A DNA stretch of 64,000 bases from JADLBR01 sp964651705 (GTDB lineage: Bacteria; Verrucomicrobiota; Verrucomicrobiia; JADLBR01), in the NCBI GenBank assembly GCA_964651705.1, contig CAZYWZ010000010.1:25447-89446 (forward strand), given 5' to 3'. Positions within the stretch are counted from its first letter, which is position 1. Each line of letters opens with the position of its first letter. The position numbers were made by a program, and so were the translations under genes. Positions 1 through 8,617 of the stretch are shown here, in pieces. The notes under the pieces are model-generated. The model made no database searches, was not told where the DNA came from, and saw only the letters and a list, made by a program, of their open reading frames with translations.

Positions 1-1
1 C

Positions 2-364
2 ATCGCCGGCCCCGAGCTCTCCGCCGAGCACGCGGAGGCCACCGGGAAACTCGTCAGCGCCATGGATCCCGAATACCTCTCCCTCCTCACGCTCATGCTG
101 GTCCCGGGAACCGAATTGCACCGGCGGCATCAGCGGGGGGAGTTCCCCCTCATGACCCCGGTCGCGCTACTGGAAGAGATGCGCGGCATCCTCAATCATA
201 CCGACGGCCTCACCCGCTGCGTCTTTCGCACCAACCACGCCTCCAACTACGTCCCGCTCTCGGGCATCCTATCCCGCGACAAGGCCCGCCTGCTGGAAAC
301 TCTCAACCGCGCGCTGGCAACGGGTCCGGCCGCGTTCCGCCCGGAGGAGTGGCGGGGACTTTGA
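2..364 (+). CDS. Radical SAM protein, C-terminal part (5' end outside window)
   Basis: The reading frame is open from base 2 and ends at 362-364, so this is the last ~120 residues of a longer protein. The text resembles the C-terminal region of radical SAM/Fe-S oxidoreductases: the phrase LMLVPGTELHRR, a loop ending in RTNHASNYVPL, and a short helical tail. The CxxxCxxC cluster that would prove the family lies upstream of the window, so the substrate cannot be named. The gene is convergent with glcF, with 48 bases between the stops. Family assignment comes from recollection of the C-terminal pattern and is moderately sure. Confidence 0.6.
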   Translation: MAGPELSAEHAEATGKLVSAMDPEYLSLLTLMLVPGTELHRRHQRGEFPLMTPVALLEEMRGILNHTDGLTRCVFRTNHASNYVPLSGILSRDKARLLETLNRALATGPAAFRPEEWRGL

Positions 365-412
365 GGTGTGGGGCGTCGGGTTCGGGGCTTCAAAGGTCGA
401 ACAGGAAAATCC

Positions 413-1705
413 CTACGGTTCCCCGGCGCTTGCGTTTCGCACCTGGAACAGCTCCCCGATGTGGATCACCTCCGCACCATTGCCGTGTCTCGAGAGGGCG
501 TCGCGGAGCTGGATGACGCATCCGGGGCATGCCGTCACTAGGGTGTCGGCGCCCGAGGCCTCGAAGCCCACGACCTTGTGGTCCGCGATCTTCTTGGAGG
601 TGTCGTGGTGGGTGATGCTGTACGAGCCCCCGAGCCCACAGCAGCGATCGGCGTCGGGCATCTCCACAAAGCGCAGGCCCTCCAGCGCGTTCAATATCTT
701 CCGGGGTTGCGCGGCGACCCCCTGGTGCCGCGTGAGGTGGCACGGGTCGTGCCAGGTCACCGTCTTGCCACGGAACCTCGGCTCAAGCTGGAAACGCTTG
801 GGTTCCGCGGCCAGCACGTCGATGACGAAGGCGTTGAAATCCCTGACCTTGGCGGCGAACGCCTCGAACCGCGCCTTTTCCTCCGGGGTCTCCGACAGGT
901 AGACGGGATAATCGCTCAGACCCGAGCCGCACGTCGCGCAGCCCGTCACGATGTAATCGCAGCCCTCGAACGCTTCGAGATTCTGCCGCGCCAACTTCCG
1001 GCCCGTCTCCAGATCCCCGGAGAAGAAGACCGGCGCCCCGCAGCACGCCTGATCCCGGCTGAACACGACCTCGCAACCCAGGGCCGTCAGGATATCGACG
1101 ATCCGCCGCCCGGTCTCCGGAAACATGTACTCGGTCGCGCAGCCCGAGAAATACCCCACGCGATACCGCCGCTCCCCGACCGCCGGGCTCCGCTCCGGCA
1201 GGCTCTCCTGCAGGAACTTCGGCGCGACCTCGGGCACCGCCCTCCCCGCCCCCAGCGCCGTCAGGAATTGCGGCAGGTGCCGAAACTTCCCCTCGCCGCG
1301 CGGCAGCAGAAACTGGAACCACGACCCCACCCGCAGCACCCACCCGAACAGCCAGCGCTTCGACAGGACGTGCCGGAAGACGAGACTCTTCGATAATGGC
1401 AGTCCCCTCTCCGCCGCGTAATCGGCCCGCGCCGCGATGACGGCGTGGTCGATCCGCGTCTTCGCCGGACAGTACTGGACGCACGTCTTGCACAGGAGGC
1501 AATTGTCGATCGCCCCATAGAAACCCTCGGTCAAGCCCTGCTCGCCCTTCAGCGCAAATCGGATCAGCTGGTTCTTGCCACGCGCCAGCGCTTTCTCATC
1601 CCGCTCCTCGCGATACACGGGACAGAAGTACGAGCAGAAGCCGCACTTCATGCACTGCGCGACGTCTGCGGCAAACTCGCGGACATTCTTTAGGCTCGCG
1701 GACAC
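413..1705 (-). CDS. glcF: Glycolate/lactate oxidase iron-sulfur subunit (GlcF-like)
   Basis: A 430-residue cytoplasmic or membrane-associated electron-transfer subunit. Two ferredoxin-type clusters are visible: C18-C21-C24-C28 (CMKCGFC then CP) and C69-C72-C75-C79 (CLLCKTC then CP). Two cysteine-rich CCG domains follow, with CCGAP in the first and HDPCH and RCCGLGG in the second. This order (2x 4Fe-4S, 2x CCG) is that of GlcF/LldE-type proteins, which pass electrons from the flavoprotein to quinone. It starts 13 bases after the stop of the FAD subunit gene, so the two are co-transcribed. Whether the substrate is glycolate, D-lactate or another 2-hydroxy acid cannot be told from sequence. Confidence 0.88.
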   Translation of the reverse strand: MSASLKNVREFAADVAQCMKCGFCSYFCPVYREERDEKALARGKNQLIRFALKGEQGLTEGFYGAIDNCLLCKTCVQYCPAKTRIDHAVIAARADYAAERGLPLSKSLVFRHVLSKRWLFGWVLRVGSWFQFLLPRGEGKFRHLPQFLTALGAGRAVPEVAPKFLQESLPERSPAVGERRYRVGYFSGCATEYMFPETGRRIVDILTALGCEVVFSRDQACCGAPVFFSGDLETGRKLARQNLEAFEGCDYIVTGCATCGSGLSDYPVYLSETPEEKARFEAFAAKVRDFNAFVIDVLAAEPKRFQLEPRFRGKTVTWHDPCHLTRHQGVAAQPRKILNALEGLRFVEMPDADRCCGLGGSYSITHHDTSKKIADHKVVGFEASGADTLVTACPGCVIQLRDALSRHGNGAEVIHIGELFQVRNASAGEP

Positions 1706-1718
1706 CGGGGGTCTCCGC

Positions 1719-3131
1719 TCAATCTTCCCATATCTTCCCGGGGTTCAAAACCCCATTCGGGTCGAATATGCGTTTAATCTGGCGCATGAGGTCGATGAAG
1801 GTCGGGTCCTGGGTGCGGCGCATGAATTTCCGCTTCTCGAGCCCGATGCCATGCTCGCCAGAGAGGACGCCCCCGAACTCCACCGCGGCGGCTATGATCT
1901 CGTCCACGGCGCGCTTGGCTTTGGCGAAATGCTCCGGGTTGTTCTGATCGGTCATCACGCTGGGGTGGAGGTTGCCATCGCCAGCGTGGCCGATCACCGT
2001 CACCTCGAGATCCGCCGCCTTGCAGATATCGGTCACGCGCCGGATGAACTCCGCCATGCGCGTCCGCGGCACGGTGACGTCCTCGGCCAGCACCGTCGGC
2101 GCCGCGCTGAAGACCGCCGCGAAGCCCGCGCCCCGCGCCTTCCAGTAGCGCTGGGCTTCCGCGGCGTCGCTTGCCACGATCACCCCTGCCGCCCCCATCC
2201 TGCGACAGACTGAGATGATCTTGCCCGCGTCGTGCGAGACGACCTCCCCGGTCCCGTCGCACTCGAACATCAGCATCGCCGCCGCATCCTCGGCCAAGCC
2301 CATGCCGGTCATCCGGTTGATGCTCCGGATGACCCAGTTGTCCAGCAGTTCGATCTTGGCCGGCACGGTGCCCGCGTCCAAGATAGCGCTCACCGTCTCC
2401 CCCGCCTTCGGCAGATCATCGAAGGTCGCGATGATCGTCTGCCGCGCCGGGGGCATCGGCATCAGCCGCAGCACGGCCTCCGTGATCACCGCCAGCGTCC
2501 CCTCCGAACCCGTCAGCAGCGAGACCAGGTCGTAGCCGACCACGTTCTTGAGCGTGATCCCGCCGAATTGGATCGCCTTCCCCGTCGGGAGCACGGCCTT
2601 GATCCCAAGGATGTACTGCTTGGTCACCCCGTACTTCAGGCACACCGGCCCGCCCGCGTTCTCCGAGATGATCCCGCCGATCGTCGCGCCCAGAAAACTC
2701 TGCGGGTCCGGCGGGAAGAAGAGACCTTTCGCCGCGAGCGCCTTCTGGAGGTCCATCAGCACGACGCCCGCCTGCACCCGTGCCGAGAGATTCCCCGGGC
2801 TGATGTCCAGGATCCGATTCATCCGCGTCATCACCAGCGAGATCCCGCCGCGGATCGGCACCGAACCACCGCTCAGGTTCGTCCCCCCGCCCCTCGGCGT
2901 CACCGGGATCCTCGCCTCGTTCGCCAGCCGCAGCACGGCCTCGACGTGCGCGGTCTCCGTCGGGAACACGACAACGTCCGGCTTGTGCGACCATGTCGAG
3001 GTCCCGTCGTAGGAATAGACCTTCCTGTCCTCCTCGGACACCAGCACGTTCTCTTTGCCCACGATGTCCGCGAGCGTTCGCCGTATCGGATCCGCAATCA
3101 TGTGAGAAGCGAGGTTAGCCACCCGTTCCAT
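1719..3131 (-). CDS. glcD: FAD-linked glycolate/D-lactate oxidase subunit (GlcD-like)
   Basis: A 470-residue flavoprotein oxidising a 2-hydroxy acid. The PCMH-type FAD-binding domain carries PRGGGTNLSGG near residue 80, followed by the GATIGG region. The C-terminal domain has HAGDGNLHP and GEHGIGLEKR, both hallmarks of GlcD/DLD proteins. An open frame extends to 3233, but its extra residues are proline- and arginine-rich and unlike the family, so the ATG at 3131 is preferred; another ATG at 3101 is possible. No strong ribosome-binding site is visible. It is the first gene of a two-gene operon with glcF and is divergent from the hydrolase at 3302. Confidence 0.88.
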   Translation of the reverse strand: MERVANLASHMIADPIRRTLADIVGKENVLVSEEDRKVYSYDGTSTWSHKPDVVVFPTETAHVEAVLRLANEARIPVTPRGGGTNLSGGSVPIRGGISLVMTRMNRILDISPGNLSARVQAGVVLMDLQKALAAKGLFFPPDPQSFLGATIGGIISENAGGPVCLKYGVTKQYILGIKAVLPTGKAIQFGGITLKNVVGYDLVSLLTGSEGTLAVITEAVLRLMPMPPARQTIIATFDDLPKAGETVSAILDAGTVPAKIELLDNWVIRSINRMTGMGLAEDAAAMLMFECDGTGEVVSHDAGKIISVCRRMGAAGVIVASDAAEAQRYWKARGAGFAAVFSAAPTVLAEDVTVPRTRMAEFIRRVTDICKAADLEVTVIGHAGDGNLHPSVMTDQNNPEHFAKAKRAVDEIIAAAVEFGGVLSGEHGIGLEKRKFMRRTQDPTFIDLMRQIKRIFDPNGVLNPGKIWED

Positions 3132-3301
3132 CACCAGTATGCTATCAGCCAAACGGCCCCTTGGCCAGCCTCCGCCCGGTCGCGAATCGGCAAATTGCGG
3201 CAACGCCATGCCTTTCCCGCACGGGAAGCACACATCGCCTCAAGAACCATTTGCTCAAATCCAAAGACGCGACACTTTTGTCCTGTCAACCGTCCCAGAC
3301 C

Positions 3302-4480
3302 ATGAGACACGCCCGCGTCATCCTCGCCGCCTCGCTGCTGATCCCGTTCGCCATGCCCCTCGCCGGCGCGGGATCCACCGGGGAGAGGATGCCGCCATTC
3401 TCCTGGGATCGCGTGCCGCTGTACATGCACATCCGCAAGGACACCGCGTTCACCGACGAGGAGATCCGGCACCTCGCGGCGTTTCCGCTCGTGACTTTCG
3501 AGAAGACGACCGGCGCGAAGGAATTTGGTTCGACCGAGGCGGGGACGCTCGCGGCGGCGCGGGCCATCAAGGCCATCAGCCCATCGACCAAGGTCTTGTA
3601 CTATCGCAACGTGATCGTGCATTACGGCGGCTACGCCGCGAACGACGCGCTGGCCGGGATCCCCGACGCATTCTTGACCGATCGCACGGGCAACGAAAAA
3701 CTCGTGCGGGGCCGGGTGCAGGCCTACGACCTTTCGAACGCGCGGCTGCGCGAGTGGTGGCTCGCCGGCGCGAAGAGCGTCTGCGCCGACCCGGCGATCG
3801 ATGGGCTCTTCCTCGATGGCAACGTCAAGGCGCTGGAGCCCGGCTACCTGCGGAACGAGATCGGCGCGGCGAAGAAGGCGGCGGTGGAAAAGGGATACGA
3901 GGTGCTGATGGGAGACTCCCGGCGGATGCTCGGCGCGGAGAAACTCATGGTGGCCAACCTGCTGCGGGCGCGCTTCCCGGATTCTGGGCTCGCCGCCCTG
4001 CGCGGCTTCGATGGCTCTTACATGGAGGGTTTCGAAACCAAAGTGGGGGATGTCTCGCTGGCAGACTACGTCGCCAAGGGGATCGCCGCTTTCCAGCAGG
4101 CGGCGCGGCAGGGGTACCTCATCGCCTTCACCGCCGGCCTGGGCGAGGAGGTCGCCGGAGAGGAGGGCAACCGGGGCCGCACCGACGAGATCCGAAAGCG
4201 CCTCGCGCAACGCGAGGCCGCCGATCGACGCCTCGCCTACCTCCTATCGATCTTTCTCATCTGCGCCGAGAGGCACAGCTACTTCTGCGCGCACGATGGC
4301 TATGACGCGAAGACCAGCGGCGTCTGGCTGACGCGCCCGGCCGAATTCGATCGGCCGCTGGGCCCGCCGAAGGACCCGGCGAGCCGCGACGGTTACCTCT
4401 ACACCCGCGAGTTTGCCCACGCCTCGGTCCGACTGGACATCGAGAAACAGGCGGGTTCGATCGCATGGAAGCGGCCGTGA
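3302..4480 (+). CDS. Secreted putative glycoside hydrolase, TIM-barrel type
   Basis: A 392-residue exported protein. The N-terminus is a clear signal peptide (MRHARVILAASLLIPFAMPL with a small-residue cleavage region). The body recalls the putative glycosyl hydrolase families of TIM-barrel fold: PLYMHIRKD at the first strand, KVLYYRNV, a GLFLDGN acidic strand end, and SYMEGF. Candidate catalytic acids are the Asp of FLDGN and the Glu of YMEGF. An earlier in-frame start at 3161 exists but adds a non-hydrophobic leader, so 3302 is chosen. It stands alone on the plus strand, just outside the large operon, and may act on a related glycan. Confidence 0.65.
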   Translation: MRHARVILAASLLIPFAMPLAGAGSTGERMPPFSWDRVPLYMHIRKDTAFTDEEIRHLAAFPLVTFEKTTGAKEFGSTEAGTLAAARAIKAISPSTKVLYYRNVIVHYGGYAANDALAGIPDAFLTDRTGNEKLVRGRVQAYDLSNARLREWWLAGAKSVCADPAIDGLFLDGNVKALEPGYLRNEIGAAKKAAVEKGYEVLMGDSRRMLGAEKLMVANLLRARFPDSGLAALRGFDGSYMEGFETKVGDVSLADYVAKGIAAFQQAARQGYLIAFTAGLGEEVAGEEGNRGRTDEIRKRLAQREAADRRLAYLLSIFLICAERHSYFCAHDGYDAKTSGVWLTRPAEFDRPLGPPKDPASRDGYLYTREFAHASVRLDIEKQAGSIAWKRP

Positions 4481-4934
4481 GATATCGCCACCGGAATCCA
4501 CGGAGGGGGGGGATGATCGGGTCAGGATCTGGCAGGATTGGCGTCCGGCGCCTTTTGGTGCTGGCAGCCCCCTGATGCCTGAGTGGGGACTTCGCGATCG
4601 GCCGCGCAAAACGGGGTGCGCGCCGGAGACCTGGGCCGGGGACGGCGCGGGAGACCGGAGGCTGTAGGCTGGAGGGGACACCCTACGGTTTGAGCGGGGC
4701 GCGGGGAGCCCGTTCAGAACCTTGGATGTTCCGGCGCACAGATTCTGCGGTTCTTGGCAAACCGATTCCTCGAGGAATCCGAGGCGATGCGCGATACCGA
4801 CTTGGCACTCGACCTCACGGGCTGAGCCGTACGCGGCGTTCAGGAAACAGATGTACTCCGCTTCGGAGGATCTTGCGCATCAGCCAATTCGACTGAGTTC
4901 CAGATTGAAACGGTCCGATCCGACAGCGTCTCCA
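4481..4934. other. Intergenic spacer, no gene seen
   Basis: This 454-base stretch lies between the convergent stops of the secreted hydrolase and the last operon gene. Short frames cross it on both strands but none has domain-like content or a ribosome-binding site. A perfect 16-base palindrome, GATTCCTC-GAGGAATC, sits at 4764-4779. No T-rich terminator was recognised, though this is where both transcripts must end. Confidence 0.5.
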
Positions 4935-7058
4935 TCAGGGATCCGCGACCACGAAGTCCCTCAGGCTCTGGATTGTCTCTTGCCCGTCCACCAATTCGGC
5001 GGCTACCGTGCACCTGCCCGGCTTGTCGGGCGCGCGGAACTTCAGCGTCACGATCTCCTGCCCGAGCGGCGCCACCTCGGCCCCGGCCTTCGCCTGCGCC
5101 TGCTCCCGCCCCCCGATCCGCAGCCGCACCTCGCCGCGCCAAGGTTCCTGCCGGTCGTTGATGACATACACCTTGACCTCGCGCGCGGAACCGGGCGCGA
5201 CCTTCTCCTCCCAGAAATCCAGCATGATCCCGACGGGATTGAAGGCCATGCGGACATACTTCTGGAACAACGGCTCGAACTCCAAGGTCGCGATGTCGAG
5301 GAAGTCGTCGCTGGTGGCGCCGCCCTCTGGGCGCGGTTTATCGCCGGGGCGGGAGTAGCCGAGACCGCAGAAGTGCAACACCGCGGCCGCCTTCCGGTGC
5401 GCGCGCCAGAACTCCGTCAGCGCCGCGACCCCCCGCGCGTGGAACATGCGGCGCCGCTCGGCGGTCGCGTCGGGCCCCACGTGGAAATCGTAGTTGTGCT
5501 CCGTGAGGCATGTGGGATTTCCATCGCGCGTCAGCCAGAGCCAATCGTACTCGTTGATGATGATGGGCACATCGAGAGCCTTCTGGGGGTCGCGTAGATC
5601 CGGTGCCGGATCCACCGACGGCATCTCGGCCAGGCGGAAGGGGTCGCCCTTCTTCCAGGGCATGCCCCTGGAGAACAGATAGGGGTGCGACTCGACGCAA
5701 TCCGTCGGAGCCTGTGGCTCGCCCCAGCCATTCTCCCAAGGGCGATTTGAGTAATCGATATGCCGCACGGCCTGGAGCGCCAATCCCGATTCCTTTATGC
5801 CGCTCTCGTTCTGCGCGTCCCAGATCACGACGCACGGGTGATTCCATCGCTCGCGCATCCACGCGATGTACTCGGGGACGATCTTCTGCGCCTCGAGCTT
5901 CTCCGGGTTCTCCCCGAGCGTCCAGATCGGGAACTCGTCCTGGATCAGGAAGCCCTCCTCGTCGGCGATGTCGTACCAGAAATCCGGCGGAAAGCCGATG
6001 CAGTAGCGCAGCGTATCCCAGTGCATGGTCTTGAACTGGCGGTGCAGTTTCCTGACCCACTCCCGGTCCCACGGTTTGTTCCCGCGCAACGCGTCTTCGA
6101 AAAATCGATAGATGGTGACATTTGAGCCCACGAGGTACCGCTGCTGCCCGTTGATCACGGCCCGCTTCCTCGCGGGATCGAACCGGAACTCCCTCATCCC
6201 GAAACGCGCGGCAAGGGAATCCCCGTCGGTTTTTAGCCTGACCTCGTAGAGAAACGGATCCTCCGGCCACCAGAGGCGACACCTCTCGATCGGCAGCGTC
6301 AGGTCCAGCACCCGAGTCCCTGCCGGTGCCAGATCGAGCGCCTGGGCCGCCCCCTTGGCCACGACCTTCCCTCCCGCCATCTCGACGACCTCGGCCGCGA
6401 CGCGGCATGGGCCCGCGACCGCGCCGCCCCGAAGTTCCACGAGCAGGCGCACCCGCTTGCCATGGATGTCCGGAACGCATTGCACGTTGGCGATGTGCGG
6501 CGGGCCGCAGAGAATCAATTCGACGGAATCGTATATCCCCGGAAGGAACAGATACTTCTCGAAATCCCACCCGGTGGGCATACCCGACGGCAACGACTCG
6601 CGGTCAGCGCCCACGCGGACCACGACCTGGTTCTCCGCCCCGGCCTTCAGATGTGGCCTCACATCCCAATACGATGGGGTGAAACTCGGCAGGTGTTCGC
6701 CCAGCGCCTCGCCGTTGATCCATACCGCGGTCCCGAACTTCGCCTTGTGGATCTTGAGGGCCGCGAACTCTGGCAACTCGCCGGGCACCGAGAACGTGCG
6801 CCGATACCAGAAATACCGCCGCTCGTCGCTCTTCTTCCCCACGCCAACAAAGGGGGGTTTCGCCATATCGGCGAGTCCGGGCACGGGACATCTGGCACCA
6901 AATTGCCCGGGCGGCGTCGCGTCCCGCGTCTGGGCGATCTCCCATTCGCCGTCGAGCGACTGCGTTGTCCGGGCGGCACGGCATCTCCCGCCCACTCCGA
7001 CGAGCGTCGCGCAAAGGGCGATTCGTATCAACCGATCGACGTGTTGTCCGGGTCTCAT
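4935..7058 (-). CDS. Glycoside hydrolase family 2 protein (first paralog)
   Basis: A 707-residue exported beta-glycosidase of GH2 architecture. A sugar-binding jelly roll (~30-190) includes WYRRTF and WDVRPHLK, followed by an immunoglobulin-like domain and a TIM barrel from ~300. The acid/base is expected at Glu418 in WDAQNES and the nucleophile at Glu503 in IINEYDW, both on expected strands. The substrate may be a galactoside, mannoside or uronide; sequence alone does not say. The N-terminus is hydrophobic with an Ala-Ala-Arg end, consistent with export. It is the last gene of the minus-strand operon, 33 bases after the sulfatase stop, and closely resembles the GH2 at 13963-16470. Confidence 0.85.
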   Translation of the reverse strand: MRPGQHVDRLIRIALCATLVGVGGRCRAARTTQSLDGEWEIAQTRDATPPGQFGARCPVPGLADMAKPPFVGVGKKSDERRYFWYRRTFSVPGELPEFAALKIHKAKFGTAVWINGEALGEHLPSFTPSYWDVRPHLKAGAENQVVVRVGADRESLPSGMPTGWDFEKYLFLPGIYDSVELILCGPPHIANVQCVPDIHGKRVRLLVELRGGAVAGPCRVAAEVVEMAGGKVVAKGAAQALDLAPAGTRVLDLTLPIERCRLWWPEDPFLYEVRLKTDGDSLAARFGMREFRFDPARKRAVINGQQRYLVGSNVTIYRFFEDALRGNKPWDREWVRKLHRQFKTMHWDTLRYCIGFPPDFWYDIADEEGFLIQDEFPIWTLGENPEKLEAQKIVPEYIAWMRERWNHPCVVIWDAQNESGIKESGLALQAVRHIDYSNRPWENGWGEPQAPTDCVESHPYLFSRGMPWKKGDPFRLAEMPSVDPAPDLRDPQKALDVPIIINEYDWLWLTRDGNPTCLTEHNYDFHVGPDATAERRRMFHARGVAALTEFWRAHRKAAAVLHFCGLGYSRPGDKPRPEGGATSDDFLDIATLEFEPLFQKYVRMAFNPVGIMLDFWEEKVAPGSAREVKVYVINDRQEPWRGEVRLRIGGREQAQAKAGAEVAPLGQEIVTLKFRAPDKPGRCTVAAELVDGQETIQSLRDFVVADP

Positions 7059-7091
7059 GTCATCTTCTCCATTTTTTGGGTTAAGCGATAT

Positions 7092-8591
7092 CTACCGCCC
7101 CGCATCCCTTGGCACCGGCACGAGAATCGCGCCATCGGGCGTGAATCGCGTCGGCCCCAAAAACGTCTGCGGGCGCTTGTCGGCCTGGAGCTTCCGGTCG
7201 AATTCCCGCGCGGCGCGCAGCAGCGCCTCAACCCGATCCGGGTGCTCGCGCGAAACATCTCGCGTCTCGCCGGCATCGGATTCCAGATCATAGAGCGCCG
7301 CCTCGGGGTGCAGGCGGTAGTGACCGCGAAACGCCTTCGGGAAGAGCGCGTACCACAGCGTCGGCGGCATCGCCTCCGGGTACTCCTTGATCGGCAATAT
7401 CAATTTCCAGCGCCCCCGCCGAACCGCCTGAAGCTGCGCGCCAAAGTAATAGCAGAACTGCCTCTCCCCCATCGGCCCCGGTTCGCCCTCGACCAGAAGC
7501 GGACCGAGATCCGCGCCATCGATCACCCGATCATCCGGCAATGCCACGCCGGCGAAGCCCGCGAGCGTCGGCATCACGTCCAATACCGAAGCGATGGCCC
7601 CGCAGGTCACCCCACCCGCGATCCGTCCCGGCCACCAGAAGATCGCCGGGACCCGCACGCCCCCCTCCGAGGTGGTGCCCTTGTACCCACGCAATGGCCC
7701 CGGCCACCCCCCATGCCAGCGCTCTTTCCCATCGGTCACCAAACCGCCGCCCTTCGCGGGGCCATTGTCCGAAGTGAAGATCACCAGCGTGCGATCCGCG
7801 ATCCCCAGTTCCCGCAGCGCGCCGACCACCTCCCCCACCGACCAATCCAGTTCCTCGACCGAATCCCCATAGATGCCCCCCGCCGATTTTCCGTCGAAAC
7901 GCGGCGATGCGTACTGGGGCGAATGCGGGAAGGTGTGCGGCAGATACAGGGCGAATGGCACATCCTTGTGTTCCCGGATAAACCGGATCGCGCGCTCCGT
8001 GTACCGGATCGTGAGGGTCGTCTGATCCACGGGCGCCTCGATCACCTCTTCCCCGTCTATCAGGGGCAGTTCGACGTGCGCCAGCGGGATGCGCGGCGGC
8101 TCCTTCCCATCCCACTTGAACGAATCATTCGAATACGGCAGCCCTAAATATGCATCGAAGCCCTGTGCCGTCGGCCGCATTGGCGGCTCGAACCCGAGAT
8201 GCCACTTCCCGACGCACGCCGTCGCGTATCCACGCGCCTTCAGCAATTCCGCGAAGGTGATCTCCCCCGGGGCCAGCCCCGTCTTCTCCTGCGGGAATAG
8301 CACACTCGGCACCCCCGCCCGGACCGGATACCGCCCGGTCAAAATCGACGCCCGCGACGGCGAGCAGAACGGCGCGCCCGCATAGAAATCCGTGAACCGC
8401 ATCCCCTCCGCCGCAAGGCGATCGAGGTTGGGCGTGCGCAAGACCGCGTTGCCATAGCACCCGAGATCCCCGTAGCCGAGGTCGTCCGCGAAGATCACGA
8501 TGAAATTGGGCCGCGGGCTCACCACCTTTCCCAAACAACACGTGATCCCCAGCACCGCCAATCCGACGGCAATTCTCGCGACGCCTCTCAT
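7092..8591 (-). CDS. Secreted sulfatase, formylglycine type
   Basis: A 499-residue exported sulfatase. Asp36-Asp37 in FADDLGYGD begin the metal site. Cys76 in CSPSRASILTGRYP is the residue converted to formylglycine, so an activating enzyme elsewhere in the genome is required. GKWHLG and SDNGPAKGG are further family blocks. A longer open frame exists to 9158, but the ATG at 8591 is preceded by a strong AGGAGG and starts a signal peptide. It would hydrolyse sulfate esters on carbohydrate. It lies 26 bases after the Tat glycosidase stop and upstream of the GH2 gene in the same operon. Confidence 0.93.
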   Translation of the reverse strand: MRGVARIAVGLAVLGITCCLGKVVSPRPNFIVIFADDLGYGDLGCYGNAVLRTPNLDRLAAEGMRFTDFYAGAPFCSPSRASILTGRYPVRAGVPSVLFPQEKTGLAPGEITFAELLKARGYATACVGKWHLGFEPPMRPTAQGFDAYLGLPYSNDSFKWDGKEPPRIPLAHVELPLIDGEEVIEAPVDQTTLTIRYTERAIRFIREHKDVPFALYLPHTFPHSPQYASPRFDGKSAGGIYGDSVEELDWSVGEVVGALRELGIADRTLVIFTSDNGPAKGGGLVTDGKERWHGGWPGPLRGYKGTTSEGGVRVPAIFWWPGRIAGGVTCGAIASVLDVMPTLAGFAGVALPDDRVIDGADLGPLLVEGEPGPMGERQFCYYFGAQLQAVRRGRWKLILPIKEYPEAMPPTLWYALFPKAFRGHYRLHPEAALYDLESDAGETRDVSREHPDRVEALLRAAREFDRKLQADKRPQTFLGPTRFTPDGAILVPVPRDAGR

Positions 8592-8617
8592 CTCCGCCTT
8601 CCTCCTGTCGCCCCGCC

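Noticed and set aside
6462..8147. Long plus-strand open frame of 561 codons
   Set aside because: It is antisense to the GH2 and sulfatase genes, is dominated by Arg, Pro and His, and has no domain-like text. Such shadows are expected in GC-rich DNA.
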